Made by a program: the position numbers and the translations under genes. A DNA stretch of 12,397 nucleotides from Nitrososphaerales archaeon TH703 (GTDB taxonomy: Archaea > Thermoproteota > Nitrososphaeria > Nitrososphaerales > Nitrososphaeraceae). The notes beneath the pieces are model-generated. The model searched no databases, was not told the DNA's origin, and saw only the letters and a program-made list of their open reading frames with translations. The stretch is from NCBI GenBank assembly GCA_014523525.1, contig JAATVL010000097.1, positions 1-12,397 on the forward strand, given 5' to 3'. The first letter of the stretch is position 1. Each line of letters begins with the position of its first letter. Positions 5,695 to 12,249 of the stretch are shown here, in pieces.

Positions 5695-6046
5695 ATGATT
5701 GAATTAATTTTAGAACATTAGCTATTATATTTTGATGATCTGCTTGTACTTCTGTTGTAACTAGCAGAAGATGATCGTTATCCAGAGGAACAGTAATTCG
5801 TTTTATCTTCTCATATTCTGCCATGGCATACTTTCCTTTGCCTACTTTGGATGCTAGAGAATTACGTAACCCCCATCTAGCGAGTGCCTGCAAATTCGAT
5901 CTCTTCGTTTCTTCTGCTGTCAGTAAATTATCCAGTCCTTCGCGTTGACCACCAAATTTTATCTCACCTGATTCGTCACATACACCCGCAAAACGGATTT
6001 TTGGATCTAGTTCTAATATCTCTTTACACAACTTTGCATAATCCAT
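5693..6046 (-). CDS. Small conserved thaumarchaeal protein, probably DUF6659
   Basis: A 117-residue soluble protein beginning MDYAKLCKEILELDPKIRFA. It has the helix-then-strand order FAGVCDESGEIKFGG...LGWGL-like helix (SNLQALARWGLRNSLA, 50-65), then KGKYAMAEYEKIKRITVPL and HLLLVTTEV (92-100). From memory this resembles a family in Thaumarchaeota labelled DUF6659; the fold hints at a roadblock/profilin-like alpha-beta domain, but function is unknown. The frame is open upstream to 6139. I chose ATG 6046 because the extra 31 residues do not look like part of the domain and because a strong minus-strand TATA box at 6076-6084 puts the transcription start near 6054, downstream of the earlier starts. 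ATG 6061 is the alternative. Confidence 0.75.
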   Translation of the reverse strand: MDYAKLCKEILELDPKIRFAGVCDESGEIKFGGQREGLDNLLTAEETKRSNLQALARWGLRNSLASKVGKGKYAMAEYEKIKRITVPLDNDHLLLVTTEVQADHQNIIANVLKLIQS

Positions 6047-6075
6047 TTTAAATAGTATCATTATTTCAAATCGAC

Positions 6076-6084
6076 TATATAAAA
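6076..6084 (-). promoter_or_regulatory. TATA box of the DUF6659-like gene
   Basis: On the minus strand this reads TTTTATATA, close to the archaeal consensus. The expected start of transcription is about 26 bases downstream, near 6054, leaving a leader of about 8 bases before ATG 6046. It lies inside the longer open frame and so argues against the upstream start. Confidence 0.55.
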
Positions 6085-6189
6085 CTGTGTCAACACGAGA
6101 TAATGTAATAGGCGCAGGAATTGCATTTGCCCAAACCACCTGATGTCTAATACTAAAATGTCAATCCTTAAATTCCGAATTTATTGCAT

Positions 6190-6213
6190 GCAGTAGTTCA
6201 ACTACTCTACTGC
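6190..6213. promoter_or_regulatory. purA: Nested dyads upstream of purA
   Basis: GCAGTAG (6190-6196) and CTACTGC (6207-6213) are perfect 7-bp arms around 10 bases. Nested inside, AGTAGTT (6192-6198) and AACTACT (6200-6206) form an almost continuous palindrome around one base, so the sequence has two mutually exclusive foldings. It sits 22 bases upstream of the purA TATA box and contains more G and C than the surrounding DNA. An operator for a purA regulator is a reasonable guess. Confidence 0.4.
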
Positions 6214-6234
6214 TCTCTTCCAACTTAATTATCC

Positions 6235-6245
6235 TTTTATATTTA
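6235..6245 (+). promoter_or_regulatory. purA: TATA box of purA
   Basis: TTTTATATTTA is a strong archaeal TATA box. Transcription should begin near 6266, 4 bases before ATG 6270. This favours ATG 6270 over the in-frame TTG 6258, which lies upstream of the predicted transcript start. Confidence 0.6.
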
Positions 6246-6269
6246 CTTTTAATTCAATTGAATTTGAAT

Positions 6270-7280
6270 ATGACCTGTAAAGTAATAGTAGGCGGTTTTT
6301 ATGGTGATGAAGGAAAAGGAAAGATAATTGCTTACTTATCGATTAAGGATGATCCAAAAATAGCCGTAAGAGGAGGAGTTGGAGCAAATGCAGGCCACAC
6401 ATTTGTTTACAACAATCAAACTTTCAAGGTCCGTATGTTGCCAAGTGCAGTTTTGAATTCTGAAACCAAACTCTTGATTGGTGCCGGAGTCCTTGTAACA
6501 CCAGCAATCTTGAAGGACGAATTACAAAAATATAATGCGGAAAAAAGAACAATAATAGACAGTCATTGCGGAATTATTCATGAATCCCACATAAAGCGCG
6601 ATATGGAAGATGCACACCTAAAGAAAGTTGTTGGCACTACTGGGACTGGTACTGGGCCGGCAAATTCTGATCGTGCCTTAAGAATCCTGAATTTGGCCAA
6701 AGACATAAATGAATTAAAAAGTTATCTTGGAAATGTTTCTGATATTGTTAATGAATCAATTGACGAAAACCAATCAGTAATCATAGAAGGAACGCAAGGA
6801 ACTTTTCTCTCTTTGTATCATGGTGATTATCCATTTGTGACATCTAAAGATGTTACTGCTTCTGGAATCTGTTCAGATATCGGTATAGGACCAAAGAAGG
6901 TTGATGATGTCATCCTAGTTTTTAAGGCATATGTCACCCGTGTAGGTGGGGGACCATTAGAAAATGAAATTACTGTTGACGAAGCTAGTAAATTAGGTTG
7001 GCTAGAATATGGAAGTGTAACTGGTAGACAAAGAAGGGCTTCCCCATTTAACATGGAGCTGGCCAAGAAATCGGTAATGATAAACAGTGCGACCCAAATC
7101 GCTGTTACCAAATTAGATGTAGTCTTTCCGGATTGTGCGGGTCTAAAGGAATACCATAGATTGTCTTCTCAGGCAAAGAGTTTCATAGAGAAGATAGAAG
7201 ACACTGTCGGTGTTAAAGTAGTTCTCATAGGAACCGGAGCCGAGATAAATGAAATAATAGATCGTCGAACTGAAAATTAG
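6270..7280 (+). CDS. purA: Adenylosuccinate synthetase
   Basis: PurA joins IMP and aspartate using GTP to make adenylosuccinate, the first committed step from IMP to AMP. Numbered from ATG 6270 the protein has 336 residues, the short archaeal form (bacterial enzymes are about 430). The N-terminal P-loop is GGFYGDEGKGK, with the catalytic Asp at 13, and NAGHT at 40-44 supplies the catalytic His43. GTTGTGTGPA (122-131) is the IMP-binding region, EGTQG follows at 173-177, GRQRRASPFN at 252-261 carries the conserved arginines, and TKLD (280-283) is the guanine-recognition motif. All these are intact. TTG 6258 could add four residues, but the TATA position argues for ATG. Upstream dyads suggest regulation. 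No other purine genes are adjacent. Confidence 0.96.
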   Translation: MTCKVIVGGFYGDEGKGKIIAYLSIKDDPKIAVRGGVGANAGHTFVYNNQTFKVRMLPSAVLNSETKLLIGAGVLVTPAILKDELQKYNAEKRTIIDSHCGIIHESHIKRDMEDAHLKKVVGTTGTGTGPANSDRALRILNLAKDINELKSYLGNVSDIVNESIDENQSVIIEGTQGTFLSLYHGDYPFVTSKDVTASGICSDIGIGPKKVDDVILVFKAYVTRVGGGPLENEITVDEASKLGWLEYGSVTGRQRRASPFNMELAKKSVMINSATQIAVTKLDVVFPDCAGLKEYHRLSSQAKSFIEKIEDTVGVKVVLIGTGAEINEIIDRRTEN

Positions 7281-7328
7281 TCCATTTCCGAATAGAGAAT
7301 TGTAAACAAAACCTCATTATTCGCATCA

Positions 7329-7338
7329 TTTTAATAAT
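7329..7338 (+). promoter_or_regulatory. TATA-like element of the pyrF operon
   Basis: TTTTAATAAT has its centre 26 bases before TTG 7360, consistent with a leaderless transcript carrying the unknown gene and pyrF. The element is AT-rich in an AT-rich gap, so its spacing is the main support. Confidence 0.4.
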
Positions 7339-7359
7339 GTTATTTTAGAACGTAGAGCA

Positions 7360-8040
7360 TTGCAACTTAAATCGCCTTACTTTGTTGAAGTTTCCTCCAT
7401 TCAAGATTTTGGCAGACTCGTCTGTGCCTTTGAACGAACACCACTTCTGACATTTTCATTCAGATCTGGTAAGGAAGAGTTATTGGCAACACAGATTGAT
7501 TTTCTAAATAATGTACCTGTTATATATTATGTCAAATATTCGGGTCATGGTCAATATCTTGCCTATAGAAACAGTAATGCGATTGAAGATGTATCAATAG
7601 TGGAAAATATACAAAATCCCTCAGTAATGTATTCTCCGATCATATCCGTTGATAAATTTCCACCAATTTTTTGGCGAAGACCAAAGGGTACAAAGAATTC
7701 GAATTACGAGCCGATCAAGTTGAGTAATTTCCAAAGTCTCGTTAAAATTGCGTCTTATAAAATGATTTATGAAGAATCACCGCTTCCTTTATTTGTTTTT
7801 AAGAGCACAAAGAAATCCAAATATGTTGTAGGAACCGCGCTGAATATGGCTGAATCTGACGGAATCTCCTACTTTTATTATGCAACAATTTCTGAAAACC
7901 CAGTTCATTCGTTTATAAAGTATTCTAGTTTAAAATCAGAAGATCCAACGTTTACGAACAACTTAGAAGAACATGGATATATTTACATCAAATTAATAAA
8001 GTTACTTGGTTCACATCCCCTCGTGAAGGTTAATGAGTAA
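7360..8040 (+). CDS. Unknown protein translationally coupled to pyrF
   Basis: I do not recognise this 226-residue protein. It is soluble, beta-rich in appearance and full of aromatic residues (many Tyr and Phe), with no cysteine metal site, P-loop, signal peptide or membrane segment. Notable stretches are FEVSSIQDF-like N-terminus (FVEVSSIQDFGRLV, 8-21), VIYYVKYSGHGQYLAYRN at about 54-71, FPPIFWRRPKGTKNSNYEP at about 100-118, and EEHGYIYIKLIKLLGSHPL near the end. The start is TTG 7360, supported by the TATA spacing. Its last 8 bases (8033-8040) overlap the start of pyrF, which implies translational coupling and therefore a likely role alongside pyrimidine synthesis or UMP use. It could be a regulator or a partner of PyrF, but nothing in the sequence settles this. 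Confidence 0.75.
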   Translation: MQLKSPYFVEVSSIQDFGRLVCAFERTPLLTFSFRSGKEELLATQIDFLNNVPVIYYVKYSGHGQYLAYRNSNAIEDVSIVENIQNPSVMYSPIISVDKFPPIFWRRPKGTKNSNYEPIKLSNFQSLVKIASYKMIYEESPLPLFVFKSTKKSKYVVGTALNMAESDGISYFYYATISENPVHSFIKYSSLKSEDPTFTNNLEEHGYIYIKLIKLLGSHPLVKVNE

Positions 8041-8794
8041 GGTCCATCCGTACAAAGAACGGATTGCTGATATTTCAACTGTTAACAAGAGTTTCATAAT
8101 ACTTGCCCTGGACTTGGAACCACGTTATCACAATCTAAAGTATATTGAAAGTCTGGTAAGCAGTCTTTATCCATATCTGTGCGCTATAAAAGTTAACTTT
8201 CATCTTATACTCCCATTTAGTAAGAAGACTATTGAAGAAACTAACAGGATTATTCATTCGTATGGTTTGCTCTCGATAGCCGACTTAAAATTAAACGACA
8301 TTAAGAATACCAATGAGGTAATCTTAAGATATCTGTACTCGATGGGCTTTGATTCGGTAATTGTAAATCCAATAATTGGAGAAAACGAATTAAGATCGTT
8401 TGTTCGCCTTGCTCACAATTTTGGAATGGGGGTAATTTCACTCGCTTACATGAGCCATGAAAATGTTAGCGAAGGCTATGGTTTGAAAATTGTGCAGAGT
8501 AATTCAAAAGTAAGTAAAATTTTGCGACTCTATGAAATATTCTTAAAGTACGCAAGAAGGAGTAACGTTGATGGAATTGTAGTAGGAGCTACTCATTTGA
8601 AGACTTTGAGACATATCTCTTCCATTTCCAGAATTCCTATTTATTCTCCCGGCATAGGTACTCAGGGAGGGAACGCTAAGTCGGCGATTGATAGTGGAAG
8701 CAACTATCTAATAATAGGACGTTCCATTTTAAATGCAAAAAACAAACACAAAGCATTATCAAAGTTGCTCAACTTGAAAGAATTCAAAAGATGA
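8033..8794 (+). CDS. pyrF: Orotidine 5'-phosphate decarboxylase
   Basis: PyrF decarboxylates OMP to UMP, the last step of de novo pyrimidine synthesis. The 253-residue protein has the TIM-barrel signatures. LALDL carries Asp27, AIKVN carries Lys53, and the catalytic D-x-K-x-x-D block is ADLKLNDIKNT with Asp84, Lys86 and Asp89. Phosphate-binding segments are SPGIGTQGG (205-213) and YLIIGRSIL with Gly229/Arg230. In the usual motif a Pro follows D-I; here it is Lys (NDIKNT), a small departure. ATG 8033 overlaps the preceding gene by 8 bases. No other pyrimidine genes are next to it, unlike many archaeal pyr clusters. The downstream gap to the convergent NUDIX gene (8795-8965) has no gene that I can support. 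Confidence 0.95.
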   Translation: MSKVHPYKERIADISTVNKSFIILALDLEPRYHNLKYIESLVSSLYPYLCAIKVNFHLILPFSKKTIEETNRIIHSYGLLSIADLKLNDIKNTNEVILRYLYSMGFDSVIVNPIIGENELRSFVRLAHNFGMGVISLAYMSHENVSEGYGLKIVQSNSKVSKILRLYEIFLKYARRSNVDGIVVGATHLKTLRHISSISRIPIYSPGIGTQGGNAKSAIDSGSNYLIIGRSILNAKNKHKALSKLLNLKEFKR

Positions 8795-8965
8795 GAAAAC
8801 GATCTGTTCAGTGGTAAGAGTCACTCATCTATTTGTTAGATTAACTTTTAACATTAGATGTAAGCGCCTAATCCATTTTGTGATACAGATAACTTAAAAT
8901 AAGGTCGTTTGACATGAAAAATAGTGTTTCTATTCAAGATATCGTGATTAACCAGAACCTATTTT

Positions 8966-9406
8966 CTAGTAATTGATATTGGAAGGGAGTTTGTGTAAGA
9001 AATTTATGGCATACAGCAATGCATTTTTTGCATTAGAATATGTTAATTGATCAACGGAACTGTCACTACCTGTCCATTTATAACCTATGTGCTCATTGGA
9101 TATTTTTACTTTTTTTACCTTTGTAGATGCTAGAAACAAAATTACTTGTTTTGAAATCAACTTTGATTTTTTAGTATATTTATAACCTAATGTGTATCTA
9201 AAGTTTGGTATCAACCTAAATTTTGTTATATCTGTTTCTTCCCTCAATTCCCTAGTAGCAGCTTGCATTTCAGTTTCATTAGTTTCAATATTGCCTTTAG
9301 GAAAGTCCCAATGACCTGATCTGTAATGAAGTAGTAATACAGAATAGTGAGAGGTGAGGAAGTCATCGGAAATAAGAATAAAACCTGCAGATTTTTCTGC
9401 CATCAT
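8966..9406 (-). CDS. NUDIX hydrolase (diadenosine tetraphosphatase-like)
   Basis: A 146-residue NUDIX-fold hydrolase that should cleave a nucleoside diphosphate linked to another group, using Mg2+. The box runs from Gly38 to Ile60 as G-x5-E-x7-RE-L-x-EE-x-x-I, with Glu44, Arg52, Glu53, Glu56 and Glu57 all present; the usual Gly near the end is Asp59. HWDFPKGN (32-39) just before the box is typical of Ap4A-hydrolase-type NUDIX enzymes, so Ap4A or a related dinucleotide is the leading candidate, but substrates in this superfamily are hard to predict. ATG 9406 is followed directly by a second ATG at 9403, either of which may be used. It is the last gene of the minus-strand cluster, 31 bases after the 49-residue ORF. 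Confidence 0.88.
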   Translation of the reverse strand: MMAEKSAGFILISDDFLTSHYSVLLLHYRSGHWDFPKGNIETNETEMQAATRELREETDITKFRLIPNFRYTLGYKYTKKSKLISKQVILFLASTKVKKVKISNEHIGYKWTGSDSSVDQLTYSNAKNALLYAINFLHKLPSNINY

Positions 9407-9437
9407 ACCAATTATTCAAGCTGAAAATCCATATTCA

Positions 9438-9587
9438 CTAATTGCACTCTACACCTTCATATTCTTCTGATTCAGTAATTGTGGAAATTGGAGTATAACC
9501 ATGAATTTCTAGCCATCGTCTCTTGTCGATCCATTTGTTACAAAACCACTTTAAATTTTCTTGATCATAATCACCATGCTGTGGCAT
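9438..9587 (-). CDS. Small 49-residue protein in the uppS-NUDIX gap
   Basis: The minus strand has an ATG at 9587 and a stop TAG at 9438-9440. The product begins MPQHGDYDQENLKWFCNKWI, continues DKRRWLEIHGYTPISTIT and ends in an acidic tail (ESEEYEGVECN). Three Trp, two Cys and a balanced charge pattern look more like a real small protein than a random frame. It fits neatly between uppS (41 bases upstream) and the NUDIX gene (31 bases downstream) on the same strand, consistent with one transcript. I do not recognise a family and see no transmembrane segment. No strong ribosome-binding site precedes it. The case rests on composition and position. Confidence 0.5.
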   Translation of the reverse strand: MPQHGDYDQENLKWFCNKWIDKRRWLEIHGYTPISTITESEEYEGVECN

Positions 9588-9628
9588 TGATATGGTACAA
9601 GAAATGAGGTAGGAATATCAATATTCGC

Positions 9629-10420
9629 TTATTTTCCATATCTTCTTCGACGCCTTTGGAATGTCCTAATTGCCCTCATCAAATCGATTTTTCTAAATTC
9701 AGGCCAAAATACGTCCATGAACACTAGTTCACTATATGCGCTTTGCCATAATAGAAAGCCACTGAGTCGTTTTTCACCGGAAGTCCTCAGTATAAGGTCG
9801 GGTTCTGGTTGTGGCAGATGTGAAGTATAAAGATATGAATCAATTGACTGCTCATTGATATCTGATATTTGTAACTCCTTTTTCTCCACATCATAAGCAA
9901 TTTTTCGAATTGCTTCAACTAATTCCTGCTGTCCACCATATGCGATAGCTATATTTAGAAAGGTCAGGTCGTAATGATTCGTCTCCTTCTCAAGTTTAAA
10001 TAGAATCTCTTTTATTGATTTTGGAAGAGCGCCTATATTTCCGATAGCCTTTATTTTCATTTGCCTCTCGTGTATTCGGGAATCGTTGTATAATTTTTCA
10101 AGTTTTATTCCAAGAAGATCGAAGATATTATCCAATTCCTTCTTGTCGCGTTCTAGATTTTCAATTGATAATACGTAAAGCGTAGTTATTTTAATTCTAA
10201 GATCGTAAATCCAAGTTAGTAACTGTTCGGCCTTGTCTGCGCCTATGGCATGTGCACCCTTGTTTGCCAAAAAATGGTATTTCGCCCATCTTCTATTTCC
10301 GTCTAATATTATTGCAACGTGCTCGGGTAGACGATCTTGTTTTATTTGTGCTTCTAGCTTACGTTCATAGAGTCTATAAAACCAATTATCATTAATAAGA
10401 TCATAAAAAAAACCATACAT
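9629..10420 (-). CDS. uppS: cis-Prenyltransferase (undecaprenyl/polyprenyl diphosphate synthase family)
   Basis: This 263-residue enzyme extends a short allylic diphosphate with isopentenyl diphosphate in cis to make the long polyprenyl diphosphate whose phosphate carries sugars for glycosylation and envelope building. Motifs in order: AIILDGNRRWAK with Asp40 and the GNRR phosphate loop, KGAHAIGADK (54-63), LSIENLER with Ser85, Glu87 and Asn88 (the usual Phe-Ser is Leu-Ser), YGGQQEL (161-167), and the IPP-binding block DLILRTSGEKRLSGFLLW (208-225) with Arg212, Arg218 and Ser220, ending at Glu231. An extra 30-residue N-terminal helix precedes the core, as in other archaeal members. ATG 10420 lies 59 bases after the DUF373 gene. 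A TTTAAAA element about 25 bases upstream may give it its own promoter. Confidence 0.95.
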   Translation of the reverse strand: MYGFFYDLINDNWFYRLYERKLEAQIKQDRLPEHVAIILDGNRRWAKYHFLANKGAHAIGADKAEQLLTWIYDLRIKITTLYVLSIENLERDKKELDNIFDLLGIKLEKLYNDSRIHERQMKIKAIGNIGALPKSIKEILFKLEKETNHYDLTFLNIAIAYGGQQELVEAIRKIAYDVEKKELQISDINEQSIDSYLYTSHLPQPEPDLILRTSGEKRLSGFLLWQSAYSELVFMDVFWPEFRKIDLMRAIRTFQRRRRRYGK

Positions 10421-10437
10421 TTGTTCTCTCTTGTTAA

Positions 10438-10452
10438 ATGATTTTAAATCAT
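10438..10452. promoter_or_regulatory. uppS: Palindrome and probable TATA box before uppS
   Basis: ATGATTT (10438-10444) and AAATCAT (10446-10452) make a 15-bp palindrome around one T. On the minus strand it contains TTTAAAA centred 25 bases before the uppS ATG, the spacing of a TATA box for a leaderless message. Whether the symmetry matters beyond TATA-box function is unclear. Confidence 0.35.
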
Positions 10453-10479
10453 ATTATAACTCTTATGAAAAGAATGGTC

Positions 10480-11622
10480 CTAATGCTTCAAATGCTCCCC
10501 GCCTTTTTTGTTCCTGAAATATTGAAACAAAAATGTTGTAGCCACTAATGTAATAGCTAAACCAATAAATAATGAAGAAATGAGATTAAAAGGATTTGTT
10601 TTTTCAGTTAAAACTGAAGTGAACTGAATTGCAGGAATGAATATCAAACCAAGTACAACCAATCTGAGGATATCTGAAAGAATGGTAATGCTTCCTTTAA
10701 ACCAATTGCTTAGAAGTATCCCACCGAAAATAGTCCCTAGCCCTATCCAAATTAAAGTTAATGAACCATGCACAAAGTCACCTACTATAACCCTATTTGT
10801 GATGATTTCTGAAATGCTAGCACCTTTTGTAATAGCTGCGTCAGGAATACTCGATATCCCATTGGATATCCCCACTAAAATTATCATGATTCCTGCAAAA
10901 GTTGAAAATATTCTGATGAACGTCGAAGGTGTAGTCCTATTTAGCGACCCAATCGCTTTGTCAATATCAAAAGCCCTTATTACAAATGCAACGCCCAATA
11001 TGCTAAGTACTATTGCCAAGGCTTCTCTAGTAAAACCAAAGATTGTAGCAAACCCACTAGCGATAAGCAGGGCGCCGGGTACGCCCAGAAAGAACTTTGA
11101 ATATCTTGGGTCATAAATTAACATCTTTACGTATTTTCCAAAAACTGCATACGAGTATTCAACGCTTCTGCTTTGCCGCATAATTATCCGTTGTATAGAT
11201 ATCACTGGAACCATAGCTTGTATTAGCGGTATTACCGTTTCATCGTCCTCTCCATCAGAAACAATGACAACTCCCTCGGCCTTGAATTTTGATAATACTG
11301 CTATTAGTTCTGAGGATATTTTTTCATCTGCTTCTATGCCACGATTATAAGCTCCGGCAATAAGAGCAACCTCAGTTTCATATCCTTTTGTTACAAGCTC
11401 TTCATATATTTTTATGGCACCAAAGATTGCGTTAGCATCAGCATCTTCAGGATCTTCAATTGCTAATCTAGTTCCCGCGTTTATACATTGATCTCTTCCA
11501 AAGACTGGCGTTTCAACACCGCCGTTTTTACCTATATCATTGTCTCTGTCTATACAGGCGACAAGAACTCTTCTATAATGAGTTGAAAAGGAAGTATAAT
11601 CCAAATTCTTTTTGTCACTCAT
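10480..11622 (-). CDS. DUF373 family membrane protein
   Basis: A 380-residue protein from ATG 11622, or 387 from the in-frame TTG 11643. The N-terminal soluble domain covers about residues 17-173 of the shorter form. It includes RRVLVACIDRDNDIG, a strand-loop with clustered Asp, and VVIVSDGEDDETVIPLIQ, the strongest DUF373 signature. Next come VISIQRIIMRQSRSVE and the YDPRYSKFFLG linker. About six hydrophobic segments follow (roughly 177-196, 200-217, 236-256, 284-305, 315-338 and 345-367) and a short basic tail. The acidic loops suggest metal or nucleotide binding, but the biochemical function of DUF373 is not established. It is the first gene of the minus-strand cluster leading to uppS, so a link to lipid carrier or envelope metabolism is suggested by position only. 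Confidence 0.88.
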   Translation of the reverse strand: MSDKKNLDYTSFSTHYRRVLVACIDRDNDIGKNGGVETPVFGRDQCINAGTRLAIEDPEDADANAIFGAIKIYEELVTKGYETEVALIAGAYNRGIEADEKISSELIAVLSKFKAEGVVIVSDGEDDETVIPLIQAMVPVISIQRIIMRQSRSVEYSYAVFGKYVKMLIYDPRYSKFFLGVPGALLIASGFATIFGFTREALAIVLSILGVAFVIRAFDIDKAIGSLNRTTPSTFIRIFSTFAGIMIILVGISNGISSIPDAAITKGASISEIITNRVIVGDFVHGSLTLIWIGLGTIFGGILLSNWFKGSITILSDILRLVVLGLIFIPAIQFTSVLTEKTNPFNLISSLFIGLAITLVATTFLFQYFRNKKGGEHLKH

Positions 11623-11656
11623 GTATTCTAGGTCCTTTGCCAATTTTTTCTACGAC

Positions 11657-11682
11657 TTAATTAGGCACGAGGGGCTAATTAA
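11657..11682. promoter_or_regulatory. 8-bp inverted repeat over the DUF373 gene promoter
   Basis: TTAATTAG (11657-11664) and CTAATTAA (11675-11682) are perfect arms with a 10-base GC-richer spacer (GCACGAGGGG), centre to centre 18 bases, which suits a dimeric helix-turn-helix protein. The left arm overlaps a minus-strand TATA-like CTAATTAAG about 38 bases before ATG 11622. Operator or structured 5' element are both possible. Confidence 0.4.
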
Positions 11683-11763
11683 TTTGATGGTTCAATAATA
11701 GTATTAATGTTTAAAATTAAGAATACAAACAATGATAATGAACATTTTTCGATATGATTTATT

Positions 11764-11775
11764 CTCCAGATGGAG
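11764..11775. repeat. Short GC-containing dyad
   Basis: CTCCA (11764-11768) and TGGAG (11771-11775) form a perfect 5-bp inverted repeat around GA. It is one of three dyads in the 200-base divergent region between the DUF373 and DUF424 genes and stands out from the AT-rich surroundings. Confidence 0.3.
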
Positions 11776-11783
11776 CGATATAC

Positions 11784-11801
11784 TAAATGTTATAACATTT
11801 A
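11784..11801. promoter_or_regulatory. 18-bp perfect palindrome upstream of the DUF424 gene
   Basis: TAAATGTTATAACATTTA is symmetrical at every position. It ends 11 bases before the TATA-like element at 11813-11823, where a regulator could contact the basal machinery as an activator or repressor. An 18-bp perfect palindrome is unlikely by chance even in AT-rich DNA. Confidence 0.5.
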
Positions 11802-11812
11802 AACAAAAAAAC

Positions 11813-11823
11813 TTATCTAAATA
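11813..11823 (+). promoter_or_regulatory. TATA-like element of the DUF424 gene
   Basis: TTATCTAAATA has its centre 26 bases before TTG 11844, matching a leaderless transcript. Its CTAAATA core is the same as in the element before the radical SAM gene. Confidence 0.45.
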
Positions 11824-11843
11824 CACTTACTTCAAGATAGCAT

Positions 11844-12188
11844 TTGACATCGGACAATAACAGGCCTAAGTACCAACCACAAAAGTATGCACTTAGAACA
11901 ATAAAATACCAAGATTCCTTAATGGTCAATATATGTGATCTTTATTTGATTGATAAGCAAATCCGCCATGAAGATATTACAATATATATAAAAAAAAATT
12001 ACTGGATGGATAAGGTAGTAGATGAAAACGAAATAGAGTCTTATTTAAAAAAATCTTCCATATCAAATTTAGCGGGTAAAGAGACAGTGGAGAAAGCAAT
12101 TGAAATGAATCTTGCAAAGAGATCCAGCGTCAAGTATTTTTCAGATGTTCCATTTTTGATGATTTATAAATTCAGACAATCATATTAA
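11844..12188 (+). CDS. DUF424 domain protein
   Basis: A 114-residue protein from TTG 11844. The first ~17 residues are polar (Asn, Gln, Lys, Pro); the rest matches what I know of the archaeal DUF424 family: LRTIKYQDSLMVNICD strands, a central helix region with WMDKVVDENEIESYLKK, then SNLAGKETVEKAIEMNL (74-90), equivalent to the family pattern NL-x-G-x-x-A-x-x-A-[IL]-x-x-G-[LI], and VKYFSDVPFLMIYKF (96-110), equivalent to V-x-x-[IF]-x-x-V-P. The function of DUF424 is not established. It is 61 bases upstream of a KH-domain gene, so a role near translation or RNA handling is plausible from context. The TTG start is supported by TATA spacing. The earlier in-frame positions give no better start. 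Confidence 0.75.
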   Translation: MTSDNNRPKYQPQKYALRTIKYQDSLMVNICDLYLIDKQIRHEDITIYIKKNYWMDKVVDENEIESYLKKSSISNLAGKETVEKAIEMNLAKRSSVKYFSDVPFLMIYKFRQSY

Positions 12189-12249
12189 GTGATAAATGTC
12201 AACAATAAATAAATAATTACAAGTGCAAATTTCTAAATAGGGTTACTTT

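Noticed and set aside
6047..6139. N-terminal extension of the DUF6659-like protein
   Set aside because: A strong TATA box (6076-6084, minus strand) lies inside it and places the transcript start downstream of the earlier start codons.
2400..6910. TGATGA motifs as C/D box small RNAs
   Set aside because: They lie inside coding regions and lack properly spaced CTGA boxes; none falls in an intergenic gap.
8795..8965. Gene or RNA in the pyrF-NUDIX convergent gap
   Set aside because: No frame longer than a few codons, no strong stem and no promoter were seen. The small AATAG/CTATT stem is too short to support a call.
10637..11116. Plus-strand frame of 159 codons within the DUF373 gene
   Set aside because: It mirrors the hydrophobic membrane segments on the other strand; long antisense frames are common opposite such genes, and no family match is visible.
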